Of a stretch of 64,000 nucleotides of DNA, positions 30,947-41,354 are shown one piece after another. The notes beneath the pieces were generated by a model. That model did not search any database, was not told the origin of the DNA, and saw nothing but the letters and a program-made list of their open reading frames with translations. This DNA is from Marinobacter sp. (GTDB taxonomy: Bacteria > Pseudomonadota > Gammaproteobacteria > Pseudomonadales > Oleiphilaceae). The stretch is from assembly GCF_014859525.1 (NCBI RefSeq), contig NZ_JACUUB010000004.1, forward strand, positions 1-64,000, given 5' to 3'. Each line of letters opens with the position of its first letter. Within the stretch, counting starts at the first letter, position 1. The translations under genes were made by a program, and so were the position numbers.

Positions 30947-32104
30947 ATGTTTGAACTCGTTGATAGCGTTCAGCAAAACGCAGTAATCAAGGTTGTCGGT
31001 GTTGGTGGTGGCGGCGGTAACGCCGTTCGGCACATGCTTAACAGCGACATTGAAGGTGTGGAGTTTATCTGCGCCAATACCGATGCCCAGGCTTTGAAAG
31101 ACCTGGATGCACGTCAGATTATCCAGCTTGGTGGCAACATCACCAAAGGGCTGGGCGCGGGGGCCAACCCGGAAGTAGGTCGTCAGTCTGCCCTTGAAGA
31201 CCGTGATCGTATCGCCGAGGCGTTGAGCGGCTCAGATATGGTGTTCATCACCGCCGGTATGGGTGGCGGTACGGGTACTGGTGCGGCTCCTGTGGTTGCC
31301 GAAGTGGCCCGGGAGCTGGGTATTCTTACCGTGGCCGTTGTTACCAAGCCGTTCCAGTTTGAAGGCGGCAAGCGAATGAGTGTGGCGGAGTCTGGCCTGC
31401 GTGAGCTGGAAGAGAGCGTTGACTCCCTGATCACCATTCCCAACGAAAAACTGCTGGCGGTTATGGGCAAGAAAACCAGTCTTCTGGACGCCTTTGCCTC
31501 AGCCAACGACGTTCTTCTGGGTGCAGTTCAGGGCATTGCCGACCTGATTACCCGCAACGGCATGATTAACGTCGATTTTGCGGACGTTAAAACTGTCATG
31601 TCTGAAATGGGCAACGCCATGATGGGCACTGGCCGCGCAACCGGTGAAAACCGTGCCCGCGAGGCCGCTGAAGCCGCGGTGCGTAGCCCGCTGCTCGAGG
31701 ACATCAATCTGCAGGGTGCCAAGGGTATTCTGGTCAACATTACCGCAGGTATGGATCTTAATCTGGGTGAGTTCTCCGAAGTCGGTGATATCGTTCGGGA
31801 GTTTGCCTCAGACTCTGCCACTGTTGTGGTGGGTACGGTTATTGATCCGGAAATGACCGATGAGCTGAAGGTAACCGTGGTTGCTACCGGCTTGGGTGGC
31901 GATCGCGAGAAACCGGCCAAGGTGGTGGACAATACCCGTACCCTGGATGGTAAAACCGACTACAACCAGCTGGATCGGCCGGCCGTGCTGCGTCGTCGCG
32001 CGGTATCCCACGGTAATGTGGCTTTGGATCAGAGCAAAGAAAGCGAAGAACAAGGCGTGGACTATCTCGATATTCCCGCATTCCTTCGCAGGCAGGCTGA
32101 TTGA
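30947..32104 (+). CDS. ftsZ: Cell division protein FtsZ
   Basis: The tubulin-like GTPase that forms the Z ring. It has 385 residues, with the tubulin signature GGGTGTG at 106-112, the T7-loop region [12 protein letters not shown], and the conserved C-terminal peptide [14 protein letters not shown] that binds FtsA and ZipA. ATG 30947 follows GAAGGAGTAGGGGAA; an open frame back to 30899 has no family support. It is the last gene of the dcw cluster; no clear intrinsic terminator follows, so read-through to lpxC is possible. Confidence 0.99.
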   Translation: MFELVDSVQQNAVIKVVGVGGGGGNAVRHMLNSDIEGVEFICANTDAQALKDLDARQIIQLGGNITKGLGAGANPEVGRQSALEDRDRIAEALSGSDMVFITAGMGGGTGTGAAPVVAEVARELGILTVAVVTKPFQFEGGKRMSVAESGLRELEESVDSLITIPNEKLLAVMGKKTSLLDAFASANDVLLGAVQGIADLITRNGMINVDFADVKTVMSEMGNAMMGTGRATGENRAREAAEAAVRSPLLEDINLQGAKGILVNITAGMDLNLGEFSEVGDIVREFASDSATVVVGTVIDPEMTDELKVTVVATGLGGDREKPAKVVDNTRTLDGKTDYNQLDRPAVLRRRAVSHGNVALDQSKESEEQGVDYLDIPAFLRRQAD

Positions 32105-32316
32105 TAATCTGTCGCTAATGTGACGCGGGGCAGGTTTCATGCAAGAGGGTGGAACCGTAAGCCCCTGTCAAACGTGAGCTGATTGGCATAGCCGGTGACT
32201 ATTGCAAATGTTAAGTAAAGTCACATTGGTTAAATGGTGCTCAGTTTTGAATTCTGATATTCTCCGGGCAGCTTTTTGCTTAGAATATCGAACTTTTGTG
32301 ACGGAATAATGAACCG

Positions 32317-33234
32317 ATGATCAGACAACGGACACTCAAAAATACCATCCGTGCGACCGGTATTGGCCTGCATTCGGGGGAAAAGGTATATCTGACCCTC
32401 AAGCCGGCTCCGGTCGATACGGGTATCATCTTCCGCCGCACCGATCTTGACCCGATGGTCGAAATCCGTGCCTGCGCTGAAAATGTAGGTGAGACCATGC
32501 TGTCCACGACGCTGGTAAAAGACGGTGTCCGTGTGGCGACGGTTGAGCACTTGCTCTCCGCCATGGCTGGTCTCGGCATAGACAACTGCTTTGTTGAGCT
32601 GAGCGCGGCCGAAGTGCCGATTATGGATGGTTCTGCGGGCCCATTTGTCTTCTTGCTTCAGTCTGCGGGCATCTGGGAGCAGGATTCAGCCAAGCGCTTT
32701 ATCCGCATCAAACGAGAAGTCACGATTGAAGAAGGCGACAAAAAGGCGACCTTCCTGCCGTTTGAAGGCTTCAAGGTCAGCTTTGGCATCGATTTTGATC
32801 ACCCGGTGTTCAAAGGTCGCGCCCAAACGGCGACGGTCGACTTCTCAAGCACATCGTTCGTAAAAGAAGTGTCTCGCGCCCGTACCTTCGGGTTCATGCG
32901 TGATATCGAGAAGCTGCGCGCGATGAACCTCGCGCTCGGCGGTAGTGTTGATAACGCCATTGTGGTCGACGACTACAAAATTCTTAACGAAGACGGTCTC
33001 CGTTACGAAGATGAGTTTGTCAAACACAAGGTATTGGATGCGATCGGTGACCTTTACCTGTTGGGCAACAGCCTGATTGGTGAGTTCCGTGGCATCAAAT
33101 CTGGTCACGATCTGAATAACAAGTTGCTGCGAAAGCTCAGAGCGGAAGAAGACGCATGGGAAGTGGTTACCTTCGATGATGAGGCGACTGCACCTATCTC
33201 TTATATGAAGCCTGCGATGGCGGCTCAGGCTTAA
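32317..33234 (+). CDS. lpxC: UDP-3-O-acyl-N-acetylglucosamine deacetylase
   Basis: LpxC is the zinc enzyme for the committed step of lipid A synthesis. It has 305 residues. Zinc-site residues lie in [11 protein letters not shown] and in [15 protein letters not shown], and the substrate tunnel segment follows. The 212 bases between ftsZ and lpxC hold no gene and no promoter that I can place with confidence. LpxC is regulated by FtsH in E. coli, but that cannot be judged here. Confidence 0.98.
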   Translation: MIRQRTLKNTIRATGIGLHSGEKVYLTLKPAPVDTGIIFRRTDLDPMVEIRACAENVGETMLSTTLVKDGVRVATVEHLLSAMAGLGIDNCFVELSAAEVPIMDGSAGPFVFLLQSAGIWEQDSAKRFIRIKREVTIEEGDKKATFLPFEGFKVSFGIDFDHPVFKGRAQTATVDFSSTSFVKEVSRARTFGFMRDIEKLRAMNLALGGSVDNAIVVDDYKILNEDGLRYEDEFVKHKVLDAIGDLYLLGNSLIGEFRGIKSGHDLNNKLLRKLRAEEDAWEVVTFDDEATAPISYMKPAMAAQA

Positions 33235-33245
33235 GGCGGGACGCC

Positions 33246-33698
33246 TTAATCCCGGACGTGGCCTGCGAGTTTTTCGAGAACCTCGCGTAATGCTTTATCC
33301 TTCGTGTGCCCGGCTTCCTCTTTGAGGAGTCGGGCATTTTCTTTGCTGAGAGGGCTGGTTTTGACCACCGGCCTGGGCCGGAATCTGAGTGGCGACACCT
33401 TCACTTTTACCTTCCAGACGAACCTGAAAAGCTCCTCCTGACGCAGTGCTTCCATAATTTCATGTTGCCTGAAGCGCAGGCGCGTGGCTCTGCCAGCATT
33501 GTCGGTTGCCAGCACCAGTTCGCCATCGGCACAACTGACAAAGCGAGTGCCATCGGTCAACTCTTGCGGAATGGCGGCCAGCACAAGTTGCTCGGCTTGC
33601 TGGTGCAGCTCCGCTTTGGTGAGCAGAGCTTTAAGTGTTGAGCCGGGCCCGGAAGGCACTTTGCCAAAGATCATTTTTTGGTCATTTTTTTCGCGCAT
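33246..33698 (-). CDS. dciA: Replicative helicase loader DciA (DUF721)
   Basis: A 150-residue DUF721 protein. The N-terminal KH-like domain (about residues 20-95) contains LVLAAIPQELTDGTRFVSCADGELVLATDN and the RLRFRQHEIMEAL segment; a basic, probably flexible C-terminal part follows. DciA loads or stimulates DnaB in bacteria without DnaC. In Pseudomonas the homologue lies at the same place between lpxC and secA. It is convergent with lpxC, 11 bases apart, and divergent from the M23 peptidase gene. Confidence 0.85.
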   Translation of the reverse strand: MREKNDQKMIFGKVPSGPGSTLKALLTKAELHQQAEQLVLAAIPQELTDGTRFVSCADGELVLATDNAGRATRLRFRQHEIMEALRQEELFRFVWKVKVKVSPLRFRPRPVVKTSPLSKENARLLKEEAGHTKDKALREVLEKLAGHVRD

Positions 33699-33914
33699 AG
33701 CCGGTTTTTTCTCGACGTGGCTGTTTACGATTGGTTACACTTCTGCACGTTTTGTGCGTAGCGTTGGTCATGCACTCGTTTTACATTGACATCGACGAGT
33801 GTGTCTACCGAGCGCTACGATTTATCAGTACGTAGTTGTTGCTAAGGATAGCAGAACCGCTCGGATTATTATTTCCGGGTCGCAGCACTACAAGGACATG
33901 GTTGCGGCTCTACA

Positions 33915-34868
33915 ATGACATCGAACGACAATATGAATGTAATCTTCATTGGCAAGCGCCACGGCCGTTCGCGAGCGCTTCCGCTCAATGCCGGAGTGAT
34001 TGCCGGACTGGCATTTTTGGTGGCGGCGATTCTGGTTGCTGCCGGGTGGGCGGGCTATCAGTTTGCGGTCAGCACCGCGGAAACCCGGCAGCCGACCGAA
34101 TCCGAGTGGGTGGCTGACTGGCAGCAAAAGCTGAATCAGCAGCGCAGCGAAGTGTCTGACATCCGCGAAGGTGTGCAGGAGCAGATCGACGCACTGACCA
34201 TTCGACTGGGGGCTATTCAGGGGCGGTTACTTCGGCTGGATGCGTTGGGTCAGCGCTTTGTTGAGTCCGGACTGGTGACCAGTGGTGAGTTCAATTTCGA
34301 TCAGCCCGCCGCCGTTGGTGGTCCGGAAGATTCCGTGGGAGGCGATTCATACAGTCCCTCTGAGTTAACCGAGATGCTCGATCAATTAGAGTTGTTGATT
34401 GATGATCGGGAAAAACAGCTGCGCCTGTTAGATCAGGTGTCCTCCCGCAACAGGCTGGAAGATGAGCTTTATTTGCAGGGCCGGCCAATCACCTGGGGCT
34501 GGTTGTCGTCGCGTTACGGTTACCGCACCGATCCATTCACCGGTAAGCGTCGCTGGCATGGTGGCGTCGACCTGGCGGGTAAGGAAGGCAGCGATATCAT
34601 TACCGTCGGTGCCGGCGTTGTGACGTTTGCCGGAGATCGATTTGGATATGGCAATCTGGTTGAGGTTGATCATGGCGGCGGGCTGGTCACCCGTTACGCA
34701 CACGCGAAGACGGTGAAAGTAGAAACCGGCGATGTGGTGCAGAAGGGTCAGGTTGTTGCGCTGATGGGCAGCACTGGACGCTCGACCGGACCGCACGTGC
34801 ATTTTGAAGTTATCCGCAATGGAAAGACTGAAAACCCCGAGAAATACATCACGCGCGCAAGCCGCTGA
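33915..34868 (+). CDS. M23 family metallopeptidase, membrane anchored
   Basis: A 317-residue cell-wall peptidase-like protein. A basic N-terminus (residues 10-25) and one transmembrane helix (about 28-50) are followed by a short coiled-coil stretch (WQQKLNQQRSEVSDIREG) and the LytM/M23 domain from about residue 205. Zinc-site motifs HGGVDLAG, and HVHFEV near the end, are present, so it may be active. Such proteins cut peptide cross-links or act as amidase activators. ATG 33933 is an alternative start. It lies between dciA and secA as in Pseudomonas. Confidence 0.9.
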   Translation: MTSNDNMNVIFIGKRHGRSRALPLNAGVIAGLAFLVAAILVAAGWAGYQFAVSTAETRQPTESEWVADWQQKLNQQRSEVSDIREGVQEQIDALTIRLGAIQGRLLRLDALGQRFVESGLVTSGEFNFDQPAAVGGPEDSVGGDSYSPSELTEMLDQLELLIDDREKQLRLLDQVSSRNRLEDELYLQGRPITWGWLSSRYGYRTDPFTGKRRWHGGVDLAGKEGSDIITVGAGVVTFAGDRFGYGNLVEVDHGGGLVTRYAHAKTVKVETGDVVQKGQVVALMGSTGRSTGPHVHFEVIRNGKTENPEKYITRASR

Positions 34869-34892
34869 TTCCATTCCCGTGAACCCCACCTT

Positions 34893-34920
34893 TTGTCCTG
34901 TCACCAAATAAGGTTAGAAT
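34893..34920 (+). promoter_or_regulatory. Possible secA promoter
   Basis: TTGTCC (34893-34898) and TAGAAT (34915-34920) are 16 bases apart, ending 37 bases before secA. The match is modest. No SecM-like arrest gene lies ahead of secA: the upstream open frame is the M23 peptidase. Confidence 0.35.
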
Positions 34921-34957
34921 GCCGGCTTCCTCCGTTTAACTGAAGAAGCAGTGGTCT

Positions 34958-37690
34958 ATGTTCACAAAGCTTGCAACGAAGATGTTCGGCAGTAAAAACG
35001 CCCGAGAAGTCAAAAGAATGCGCAAGGTCGCCCTGCGCATCAATGAGCTTGAAGAGCAGTTTGGCGGGTTGTCGGATTCCGAGTTGCAGGGTAAGACCGC
35101 CGAGTTCCGCCGCCGCCTTGAAGATGGCGAAGCGCTGGACAAGCTTCTTCCTGAAGCATTTGCCACGGTGAGAGAGGCCAGCCGCCGGGTCATGGGCATG
35201 CGTCACTACGATGTCCAGCTGGTGGGTGGTATGACCCTGCACGAAGGGCACATTGCCGAAATGAAAACCGGCGAGGGCAAGACGCTGGTGGCAACGGCCG
35301 CCGTTTATCTCAACGCTTTGCCTGGTAAGGGTGTACACGTTGTTACCGTCAACGATTACCTGGCCAGCCGTGATGCTGAGTGGATGGGCAAGCTGTACCG
35401 CTTTCTTGGCATGCAGGTTGGGGTGGTTGTAGCCGGCCAGCCGCCAGAAGAAAAGCGAGCAGCCTACCAGGCTGATATTACCTACGGTACCAACAACGAA
35501 TTCGGCTTTGACTACCTCCGCGACAACATGGCCTTCAGTATTGATGATAAGGTCCAGCGGGGGCTTAACTACGCTATTGTTGACGAAGTAGACTCGATCC
35601 TGATTGACGAAGCCCGTACCCCGCTGATTATTTCCGGTGCGGCGGAAGATTCCTCCAAGATGTATCAGGCTATAAACACGCTGATCCCGAGCCTGGAAAA
35701 GGGTGAAGTCAGTGAAGACGATGCCGTCGATACTACGGGCGATTTTACGATTGATGAGAAATCACGCCAGGTTGAGCTGACCGAAGCCGGCCACGAGAAA
35801 GTGGAAGAGCTGCTGCTCAGTCAGGACTTGCTGAAAGAGGGCGAAAGCCTCTATTCAGCGGCGAACCTGAGCCTGCTGCATCATGTGCACTCGGCACTGC
35901 GCGCGCATCACCTGTTCCAGAAAGATGTGGATTACATTGTGCAGGGGGGGCAGGTCGTTATTGTTGATGAGCATACGGGCCGCACCATGCCGGGCCGTCG
36001 CTGGAGCGAGGGCTTGCATCAGGCTATCGAGGCGAAAGAAGGTCTGAAGATCCAGGCCGAAAGCCAAACCCTGGCCTCGACAACGTTCCAGAACTATTTC
36101 CGCTTGTACGACAAGTTGGCCGGCATGACCGGTACTGCCGATACCGAAGCCTTCGAGTTCCGTCAGATTTACGGTCTGGACGTGGTGGTTATCCCGCCCA
36201 ACAAGCCGATTCAGCGGATTGATTACAACGATCTGGTGTATCTCACTCAGGAAGAGAAGTTCCACGCCATTATTGATGAGATCAAAGACGTGACCGCGGA
36301 TGGTCGTCCGGTGCTGGTGGGTACCGCATCGATCGAAGCGTCTGAGTTGCTGTCGATGCTGCTCAAGAAGGCACGGATTGATCACAAGATCCTGAACGCC
36401 AAACAGCACGAATCTGAAGCCATGATCATCGCTCAGGCGGGTCGCCCGGGTGCGGTGACTATCGCGACCAACATGGCGGGTCGGGGTACCGACATCGTGC
36501 TGGGTGGTAACTGGGAGTTTGAGGTGGCCGTTATGGACAATCCCTCGGAGGAGGAGGTTGCCCGATTGAAGGCGGAGCTGAGCGAGTTGCATAACCAGGT
36601 ACTGGAAGCCGGCGGCCTGCACATCATTGGTACCGAGCGCCACGAATCCCGCCGGATTGATAACCAGTTGCGGGGTCGTGCCGGTCGGCAAGGTGATCCG
36701 GGCTCCTCGCGCTTCTTCTTGTCGCTGGAAGATAACCTGATGCGGATCTTCGCACCTGAGCGGGTGAAGAACCTGATGCAGGCGATGGGCATGAAAAAAG
36801 GTGAAGCCATCGAGCACCGGATGGTCACCAACGCGATCGAAAAGTCCCAGCGTAAGGTTGAAGGCCGTAACTTTGATATGCGTAAAACGCTGCTGGAATA
36901 CGATGACGTCGCCAACGATCAGCGAACGGTCATCTACGATCAGCGCAATGAGGTAATGGCGTCTAACGACATCTCCGAGATGATCAATACCATCCGTGAG
37001 GATGTGGTAGACGCCATGGTCAGCGAATACATTCCGCCTCAGAGCATGCCTGAGCAGTGGGATGTGCCGGGGCTGGAAAGTCAGTTGCAGTCTGAAATGT
37101 CCATCGACCTGCCGGTTCAGGCCTGGCTGGACGAAGACAGCAAGCTGCATGAAGAGAATCTGCGCGAGAAAATTCTGGGCGCCATTGTCGCTGAGTACAA
37201 AGCGAAAGAGGAAATTGCCGGCGCCGAACCCATGCGCAATTTCGAGAAGCAGGTTTTCCTGCAGGTGCTGGACACCCTCTGGAAAGAGCATTTGTCGAAT
37301 ATGGATCATTTGCGCCGGGGTATTCACCTGCGCGGTTATGCCCAGAAGAACCCGAAGCAGGAGTACAAGCGCGAGGCATTTAACCTGTTTGAAGGCATGC
37401 TTGAGACCATGAAGCGTGACGTTATACGGGTGCTTTGCCATGTCCGGGTGCAAAGTCGCGAAGAAATGGAAGAAATCGAGCGTCGCCGGAAGGAAGAGCT
37501 GGAGCGGGATCTGGCTCGCGCCAAGTTGCGCCATGACGAGACCAGCGCGACCCAGGGCGATGCGCCGGAAGCGCGACAGCAGGCTACTCCGGACACCTTT
37601 GTTCGCCAGGAGCGCAAGGTTGGCCGAAACGAGCCCTGTCCTTGCGGGTCTGGCAAGAAGTACAAGCAGTGTTGCGGTAAGGTCAGCTAA
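34958..37690 (+). CDS. secA: Preprotein translocase ATPase SecA
   Basis: The motor ATPase that pushes unfolded proteins through SecYEG. It has 910 residues with Walker A MKTGEGKT at 102-109, [20 protein letters not shown], the second ATPase domain with [12 protein letters not shown], and the C-terminal zinc motif with cysteines 894, 896, 905 and 906 that binds SecB and lipids. All domains are full length. argJ follows after a terminator. Confidence 0.99.
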   Translation: MFTKLATKMFGSKNAREVKRMRKVALRINELEEQFGGLSDSELQGKTAEFRRRLEDGEALDKLLPEAFATVREASRRVMGMRHYDVQLVGGMTLHEGHIAEMKTGEGKTLVATAAVYLNALPGKGVHVVTVNDYLASRDAEWMGKLYRFLGMQVGVVVAGQPPEEKRAAYQADITYGTNNEFGFDYLRDNMAFSIDDKVQRGLNYAIVDEVDSILIDEARTPLIISGAAEDSSKMYQAINTLIPSLEKGEVSEDDAVDTTGDFTIDEKSRQVELTEAGHEKVEELLLSQDLLKEGESLYSAANLSLLHHVHSALRAHHLFQKDVDYIVQGGQVVIVDEHTGRTMPGRRWSEGLHQAIEAKEGLKIQAESQTLASTTFQNYFRLYDKLAGMTGTADTEAFEFRQIYGLDVVVIPPNKPIQRIDYNDLVYLTQEEKFHAIIDEIKDVTADGRPVLVGTASIEASELLSMLLKKARIDHKILNAKQHESEAMIIAQAGRPGAVTIATNMAGRGTDIVLGGNWEFEVAVMDNPSEEEVARLKAELSELHNQVLEAGGLHIIGTERHESRRIDNQLRGRAGRQGDPGSSRFFLSLEDNLMRIFAPERVKNLMQAMGMKKGEAIEHRMVTNAIEKSQRKVEGRNFDMRKTLLEYDDVANDQRTVIYDQRNEVMASNDISEMINTIREDVVDAMVSEYIPPQSMPEQWDVPGLESQLQSEMSIDLPVQAWLDEDSKLHEENLREKILGAIVAEYKAKEEIAGAEPMRNFEKQVFLQVLDTLWKEHLSNMDHLRRGIHLRGYAQKNPKQEYKREAFNLFEGMLETMKRDVIRVLCHVRVQSREEMEEIERRRKEELERDLARAKLRHDETSATQGDAPEARQQATPDTFVRQERKVGRNEPCPCGSGKKYKQCCGKVS

Positions 37691-37715
37691 CCCTTACCTC
37701 AAATGCAAAGACCGG

Positions 37716-37755
37716 AACCCGCAATCTGCCAGATCATTGGCTGTTTGCGGGTTTT
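37716..37755 (+). terminator. Terminator after secA
   Basis: AACCCGCAA (37716-37724) pairs with TTGCGGGTT (37745-37753). Inside, GCCA (37728-37731) pairs with TGGC (37738-37741) around a six-base loop, with symmetric three-base bulges between. A short T-rich stretch follows. It separates secA from argJ. Confidence 0.75.
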
Positions 37756-37790
37756 GTCGTTTTAGATTCGGATCATTTCAGGAGGCAGGT

Positions 37791-39008
37791 ATGGCGGTAG
37801 GTCCCGGAACGTTACCTGAGTTTTACCCGGTGGCGGGCGTCAAACTCGGTATTTCAAGTGCAGGCATCAAGACGCCTGGCCGTAAGGATATTGTGATCTT
37901 TGAGTTGGCAGAAGATGCCCGCGTGGCCGGGATTTTTACCCGAAATCAGTTCTGTGCAGCTCCGGTGGTCGTCAGTCGTCGTCATCTTGATCAGACTGCC
38001 CCGCGTTATCTGTTGATCAACACCGGGAACGCCAATGCCGGTACCGGTGAGCGGGGCATGTCCGATGCTTTGCACTGTTGCCGCGCTCTTGCGGAAAAAT
38101 CCGGGGTCAGCACCGCTGAGGTGCTGCCATTCTCCACCGGTGTTATTGGTGAGCCACTTCCGGTCGACAAGATCATCAACGCCTTGCCAGATGCCCTGGC
38201 GAATACCCGTGAGGATCGCTGGGCCGAGGCGGCCAGCGGCATCATGACCACCGATACTCGCCCCAAGGGCGCGTCTGTCCGTATTGACCTGGGTGGGCAC
38301 GCGGTCACCATCTCCGGTATCAGCAAAGGCGCGGGCATGATTCGCCCGAACATGGCGACCATGCTCGGCTTTATCGCCACCGATGCACGCATTGCGCCCG
38401 ATGTGCTGCAGGCGCTGGCCTCGGAGCTGGGTGAGAAATCCTTCAACCGGATTACCATCGACGGCGACACCTCAACCAACGATGCCTGCATGTTGATCGC
38501 CAGTGGTCAGTATGAGGGCCCGGAGATTACCGCCGACAGCCCGCAGCTGCCGAAACTGAGAGAGGCTCTGCGGCAGGTGTACCTGGATCTGGCTCATGCC
38601 ATTGTCCGGGATGGTGAAGGTGCCACCAAGTTTGTCACGATCGACGTTCGTGGTGCGGCCAGTCAGACCGAAGCGCTCGATGTTGCTTATACAGTGGCGC
38701 ATTCCCCGCTGGTCAAGACAGCGTTGTTCGCGTCTGATCCGAATTGGGGTCGGATTCTGGCGGCGGTTGGCCGTGCTGGCGTGCAGGATCTGGACCTGAT
38801 GGCTTTGGAGATCTATCTGGGTGATGTCTGCCTGGTTCGTGACGGCGGTCGAGCCGAGGATTACTCTGAGGAGCGGGGGCAAGCGGTCATGGATCAGGAA
38901 GACATCACCATTGCCATTGATCTGAAGCGCGGCGCCATCAATGAAACCGTCTGGACCTGCGATTTTTCACACGATTACGTTACCATCAATGCCGACTACC
39001 GTTCCTGA
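37791..39008 (+). CDS. argJ: Glutamate N-acetyltransferase / amino-acid acetyltransferase
   Basis: ArgJ moves the acetyl group from N-acetylornithine to glutamate, closing the cyclic arginine pathway; many also use acetyl-CoA. It has 405 residues. The self-cleavage site is in MATMLGF, where the Thr becomes the N-terminal nucleophile of the beta subunit, and KGAGMIRPN precedes it. ATG 37791 has a strong AGGAGG seven bases upstream. The open frame extends back to 37416 inside secA but that part is a shadow. Confidence 0.97.
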   Translation: MAVGPGTLPEFYPVAGVKLGISSAGIKTPGRKDIVIFELAEDARVAGIFTRNQFCAAPVVVSRRHLDQTAPRYLLINTGNANAGTGERGMSDALHCCRALAEKSGVSTAEVLPFSTGVIGEPLPVDKIINALPDALANTREDRWAEAASGIMTTDTRPKGASVRIDLGGHAVTISGISKGAGMIRPNMATMLGFIATDARIAPDVLQALASELGEKSFNRITIDGDTSTNDACMLIASGQYEGPEITADSPQLPKLREALRQVYLDLAHAIVRDGEGATKFVTIDVRGAASQTEALDVAYTVAHSPLVKTALFASDPNWGRILAAVGRAGVQDLDLMALEIYLGDVCLVRDGGRAEDYSEERGQAVMDQEDITIAIDLKRGAINETVWTCDFSHDYVTINADYRS

Positions 39009-39975
39009 GGTGCCGGCTGCATCGAGTACTGGCAAGCGGCTTGTGCACGTTGCGGTGGCGGTGATTATCCGCGATGGCCGGGTGCTCATTGCCCGGCGCC
39101 CCGATCATGCCCATCAGGGTGGGCTGCTGGAATTTCCGGGTGGTAAGGTGGAGCCGGGCGAAACGGTGCAACAAGCACTGGTACGGGAGATTCTCGAGGA
39201 AACCGGTTTGCGCATCCCGCTTGCCAGCCTGGAGCCGGTGATTGGCATTCGCCACGATTATGGCGACAAACAGGTGTTTCTGGATGTCTGGAAGACCTCT
39301 GAGGCTGAGGGCGAGGCAGAAGGTCGCGAAGGTCAGCCGGTGGACTGGCTGGCACCCGCTGAGCTGCAGGATGATGACTTTCCGGCTGCCAACCGGCCCA
39401 TTATCCGGGCGTTGAACCTGCCTGGCCGGCTCGCGATCTCGGGCGCGATCACCGCCAGTGCTGCGGGCCTCAGTCAGCTGAAGGCGGCCCTGTCCAGAGC
39501 CGACAGTCCGCTGCTGGTGCTCAGGGCACCTGAGCTGGCGACAGCGGCGTATCGGCAGCTGGCGGGACAAGCGTTGGCGATGTGCTCGGAGGCCGGCGTT
39601 GGTGTGATTCTGCATGGCCGGCCGGGCTGGCTAGAGGAATTTCCGGACGCGGCCGGTTTGCATTTGCCCTGGCGCGAAGCTGAGCGGCTCTCAGAGCGCC
39701 CTGTGCCAGCGAATCGATGGCTTGGTGTGTCTTGCCATGACTCTGGGCAGCTGGGTCATGCCGGGCGCCTGGGGGCGGACTATGCGACCCTCGGGCCAGT
39801 GCTGCCAACGCAGAGTCATCCCGGGCAGCCGGGTCTGGGCTGGGGGCAATTTGAAGCCCTGGTTGCCGGCGCGTCGGTTCCTGTCTACGGTCTTGGTGGC
39901 CTGGCGCCGGCCCATGAGCAGCTCTGCCGCGAGCATGGCGGCCAGGGCGTTGCCGGCATCCGTTACTGGTGGTAA
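38989..39975 (+). CDS. Nudix hydrolase fused to a thiamine-phosphate-synthase-like domain
   Basis: A 328-residue two-domain protein. Residues about 18-145 are a MutT-type Nudix domain with a full Nudix box (GGKVEPGE ... REILEETGL), as in the 8-oxo-dGTP hydrolase. Residues about 155-328 resemble ThiE/TenI: LVLRAPE, AGLHLP, GVSCHDSGQLGHA, GADYATLGPVLPTQSHPG and PVYGLGGL. The same fusion sits near secA-argJ in Pseudomonas. The Nudix half probably cleans oxidised nucleotides; the role of the second half is not known. It overlaps argJ by 20 bases, so they are probably co-transcribed. Confidence 0.9.
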   Translation: MPTTVPEVPAASSTGKRLVHVAVAVIIRDGRVLIARRPDHAHQGGLLEFPGGKVEPGETVQQALVREILEETGLRIPLASLEPVIGIRHDYGDKQVFLDVWKTSEAEGEAEGREGQPVDWLAPAELQDDDFPAANRPIIRALNLPGRLAISGAITASAAGLSQLKAALSRADSPLLVLRAPELATAAYRQLAGQALAMCSEAGVGVILHGRPGWLEEFPDAAGLHLPWREAERLSERPVPANRWLGVSCHDSGQLGHAGRLGADYATLGPVLPTQSHPGQPGLGWGQFEALVAGASVPVYGLGGLAPAHEQLCREHGGQGVAGIRYWW

Positions 39976-39987
39976 TCCGGTCCGGGT

Positions 39988-40024
39988 CGGCGGTGGCTGC
40001 CGGAGAATACGGATGCCGCCGCCG
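39988..40024 (+). other. Long hairpin in the moaC leader
   Basis: CGGCGGTGGC (39988-39997) pairs with GCCGCCGCCG (40015-40024), ten pairs with one G-U, and an inner CCG/CGG helix closes a seven-base loop. It lies 54 bases before moaC and has no T run. It could be a transcription stop for the Nudix gene or a leader structure; I cannot assign it to a known riboswitch. Confidence 0.45.
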
Positions 40025-40078
40025 TCAGGCCTGTGAAATAGTACAGTTTTCAAACCAAACACCGAGCGGGAGAGCGTC

Positions 40079-40561
40079 GTGAGCAAATTGACCCATCTGG
40101 ATGATAAAGGCGAAGCCCGAATGGTGGATGTCACCAGCAAGGCGGTTACCGAGCGGGAGGCCCGGGCCGAGGCCACCATCCGCATGGCACCGGAAACCCT
40201 GCGCATGATCATCGACGGTGAGCACCCCAAAGGGGACGTACTGGCGACGGCCCGGATTGCCGGCATCATGGCGGCCAAGAAAACTCACGATCTGATCCCG
40301 CTATGTCACGCATTGAACTTGACGTCCGTGAAAGTGGAGCTGACGCCGGGGGATGATGGTGCCTCGGTTCATATCCTGACCCGGTGCAAGCTGTCTGGTC
40401 AGACCGGTGTTGAGATGGAAGCGCTCACTGCTGCAAGCGTGGCGGCGCTGACCCTGTACGATATGTGCAAGGCGGTGGATAAGGCCATGGTGGTGAATGG
40501 TGTGCGGCTTTTGGAGAAGAAAGGCGGCCGTTCAGGACACTGGGTGGCCCCCGAGCAATGA
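40079..40561 (+). CDS. moaC: Cyclic pyranopterin monophosphate synthase
   Basis: MoaC makes cyclic pyranopterin monophosphate in molybdenum-cofactor synthesis. It has 160 residues. [35 protein letters not shown] and [26 protein letters not shown] are diagnostic, including catalytic Lys and His residues in these blocks. The start is GTG 40079 after GGGAG. Its partner moaA is not in this window. Confidence 0.96.
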   Translation: MSKLTHLDDKGEARMVDVTSKAVTEREARAEATIRMAPETLRMIIDGEHPKGDVLATARIAGIMAAKKTHDLIPLCHALNLTSVKVELTPGDDGASVHILTRCKLSGQTGVEMEALTAASVAALTLYDMCKAVDKAMVVNGVRLLEKKGGRSGHWVAPEQ

Positions 40562-40693
40562 TCTGCCTGATGGCGCAGCCCGTACCCTTGATGATATCAA
40601 TGTATCCGGAGGGGAAACGTGTCAATGCTACGCCAGGCAAGCAGCCACATGATAGAATGCCCGCCCAATTTGTCTGAACCACGAGGAAATACA

Positions 40694-41305
40694 GTGGCTG
40701 TTCGTTACATTGAGACCTGCCGTTTGCCTACCCCTTTCGGTGTGTTTGACATGCACGGCTTTGAAGAGCCAGGCACCGGTAAGGAGCACGTGGCGCTGAC
40801 GCTGGGCGACATCAGTAGCGATGAGCCGCTGTTGGCGCGTACCCATTCTGAGTGCCTGACTGGCGATGCACTTTACAGCATGCGTTGTGATTGCGGTTAT
40901 CAGCTGGAGGAGGCGCTTCGCAGTATTGCCCGAGAAGGCCGGGGACTGTTGATGTATTTGCGCCAGGAAGGTCGCGGTATCGGCCTGCTTAATAAAATCC
41001 GGGCCTATAATCTTCAGGATCAGGGTGCCGATACCGTTGAGGCGAATGAGCAGTTAGGCTTTGGTGCCGACTTGCGGGATTACAGCATGTGCAAAGACAT
41101 GCTGGAGCATCTTGGTATTACCAGCCTCAAACTGATGACCAATAATCCAAGAAAGGTTAACGCCCTGGAGTCTTACGGAATCCGCATTGCAGAGCGAGTG
41201 CCGTTGCATGTTGGTCGCAACCCTCACAATGAGCATTACCTCAATACCAAGCAGAGTAAGTTGGGGCACTGGCTGGAAACCCACCAGGATGATGATCCGG
41301 CCTGA
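40694..41305 (+). CDS. ribA: GTP cyclohydrolase II
   Basis: RibA opens GTP in the first step of riboflavin synthesis. It has 203 residues from GTG 40694, which has GAGG upstream and matches the N-terminus of Pseudomonas RibA. Zinc ligands are in [18 protein letters not shown], and the GTP site [20 protein letters not shown] follows. An in-frame alternative (GTG 40619 or ATG 40625) with a stronger SD, GGAGGGG, would add about 24 residues. No FMN riboswitch is seen ahead of it. Confidence 0.95.
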   Translation: MAVRYIETCRLPTPFGVFDMHGFEEPGTGKEHVALTLGDISSDEPLLARTHSECLTGDALYSMRCDCGYQLEEALRSIAREGRGLLMYLRQEGRGIGLLNKIRAYNLQDQGADTVEANEQLGFGADLRDYSMCKDMLEHLGITSLKLMTNNPRKVNALESYGIRIAERVPLHVGRNPHNEHYLNTKQSKLGHWLETHQDDDPA

Positions 41306-41318
41306 GCTTTTTTGCTGA

Positions 41319-41351
41319 GATCACGGCTGCCCAGACGGGCCAGCCGTGATC
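41319..41351. repeat. Inverted repeat between ribA and dxs
   Basis: GATCACGGCTG (41319-41329) and CAGCCGTGATC (41341-41351) form a perfect 11-pair stem with an 11-base loop, exactly between the convergent ribA and dxs genes. No T run follows on either strand, so it may act as a Rho-assisted or mRNA-stabilising end rather than a classical terminator. Confidence 0.55.
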
Positions 41352-41354
41352 CAG

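Noticed and set aside
35855-37534. A 559-codon minus-strand open frame within secA
   Set aside because: Antisense shadow of secA, with no family resemblance and no ribosome site; the secA frame is fully intact.
37416-37790. An in-frame extension of argJ through the end of secA
   Set aside because: The extension overlaps secA coding sequence and a terminator, and the family-length start at 37791 has a strong ribosome site.
41319-41351. A classical bidirectional terminator between ribA and dxs
   Set aside because: The stem is perfect, but the T run at 41308-41313 lies on the wrong side of it for both transcripts, so I listed it only as an inverted repeat.
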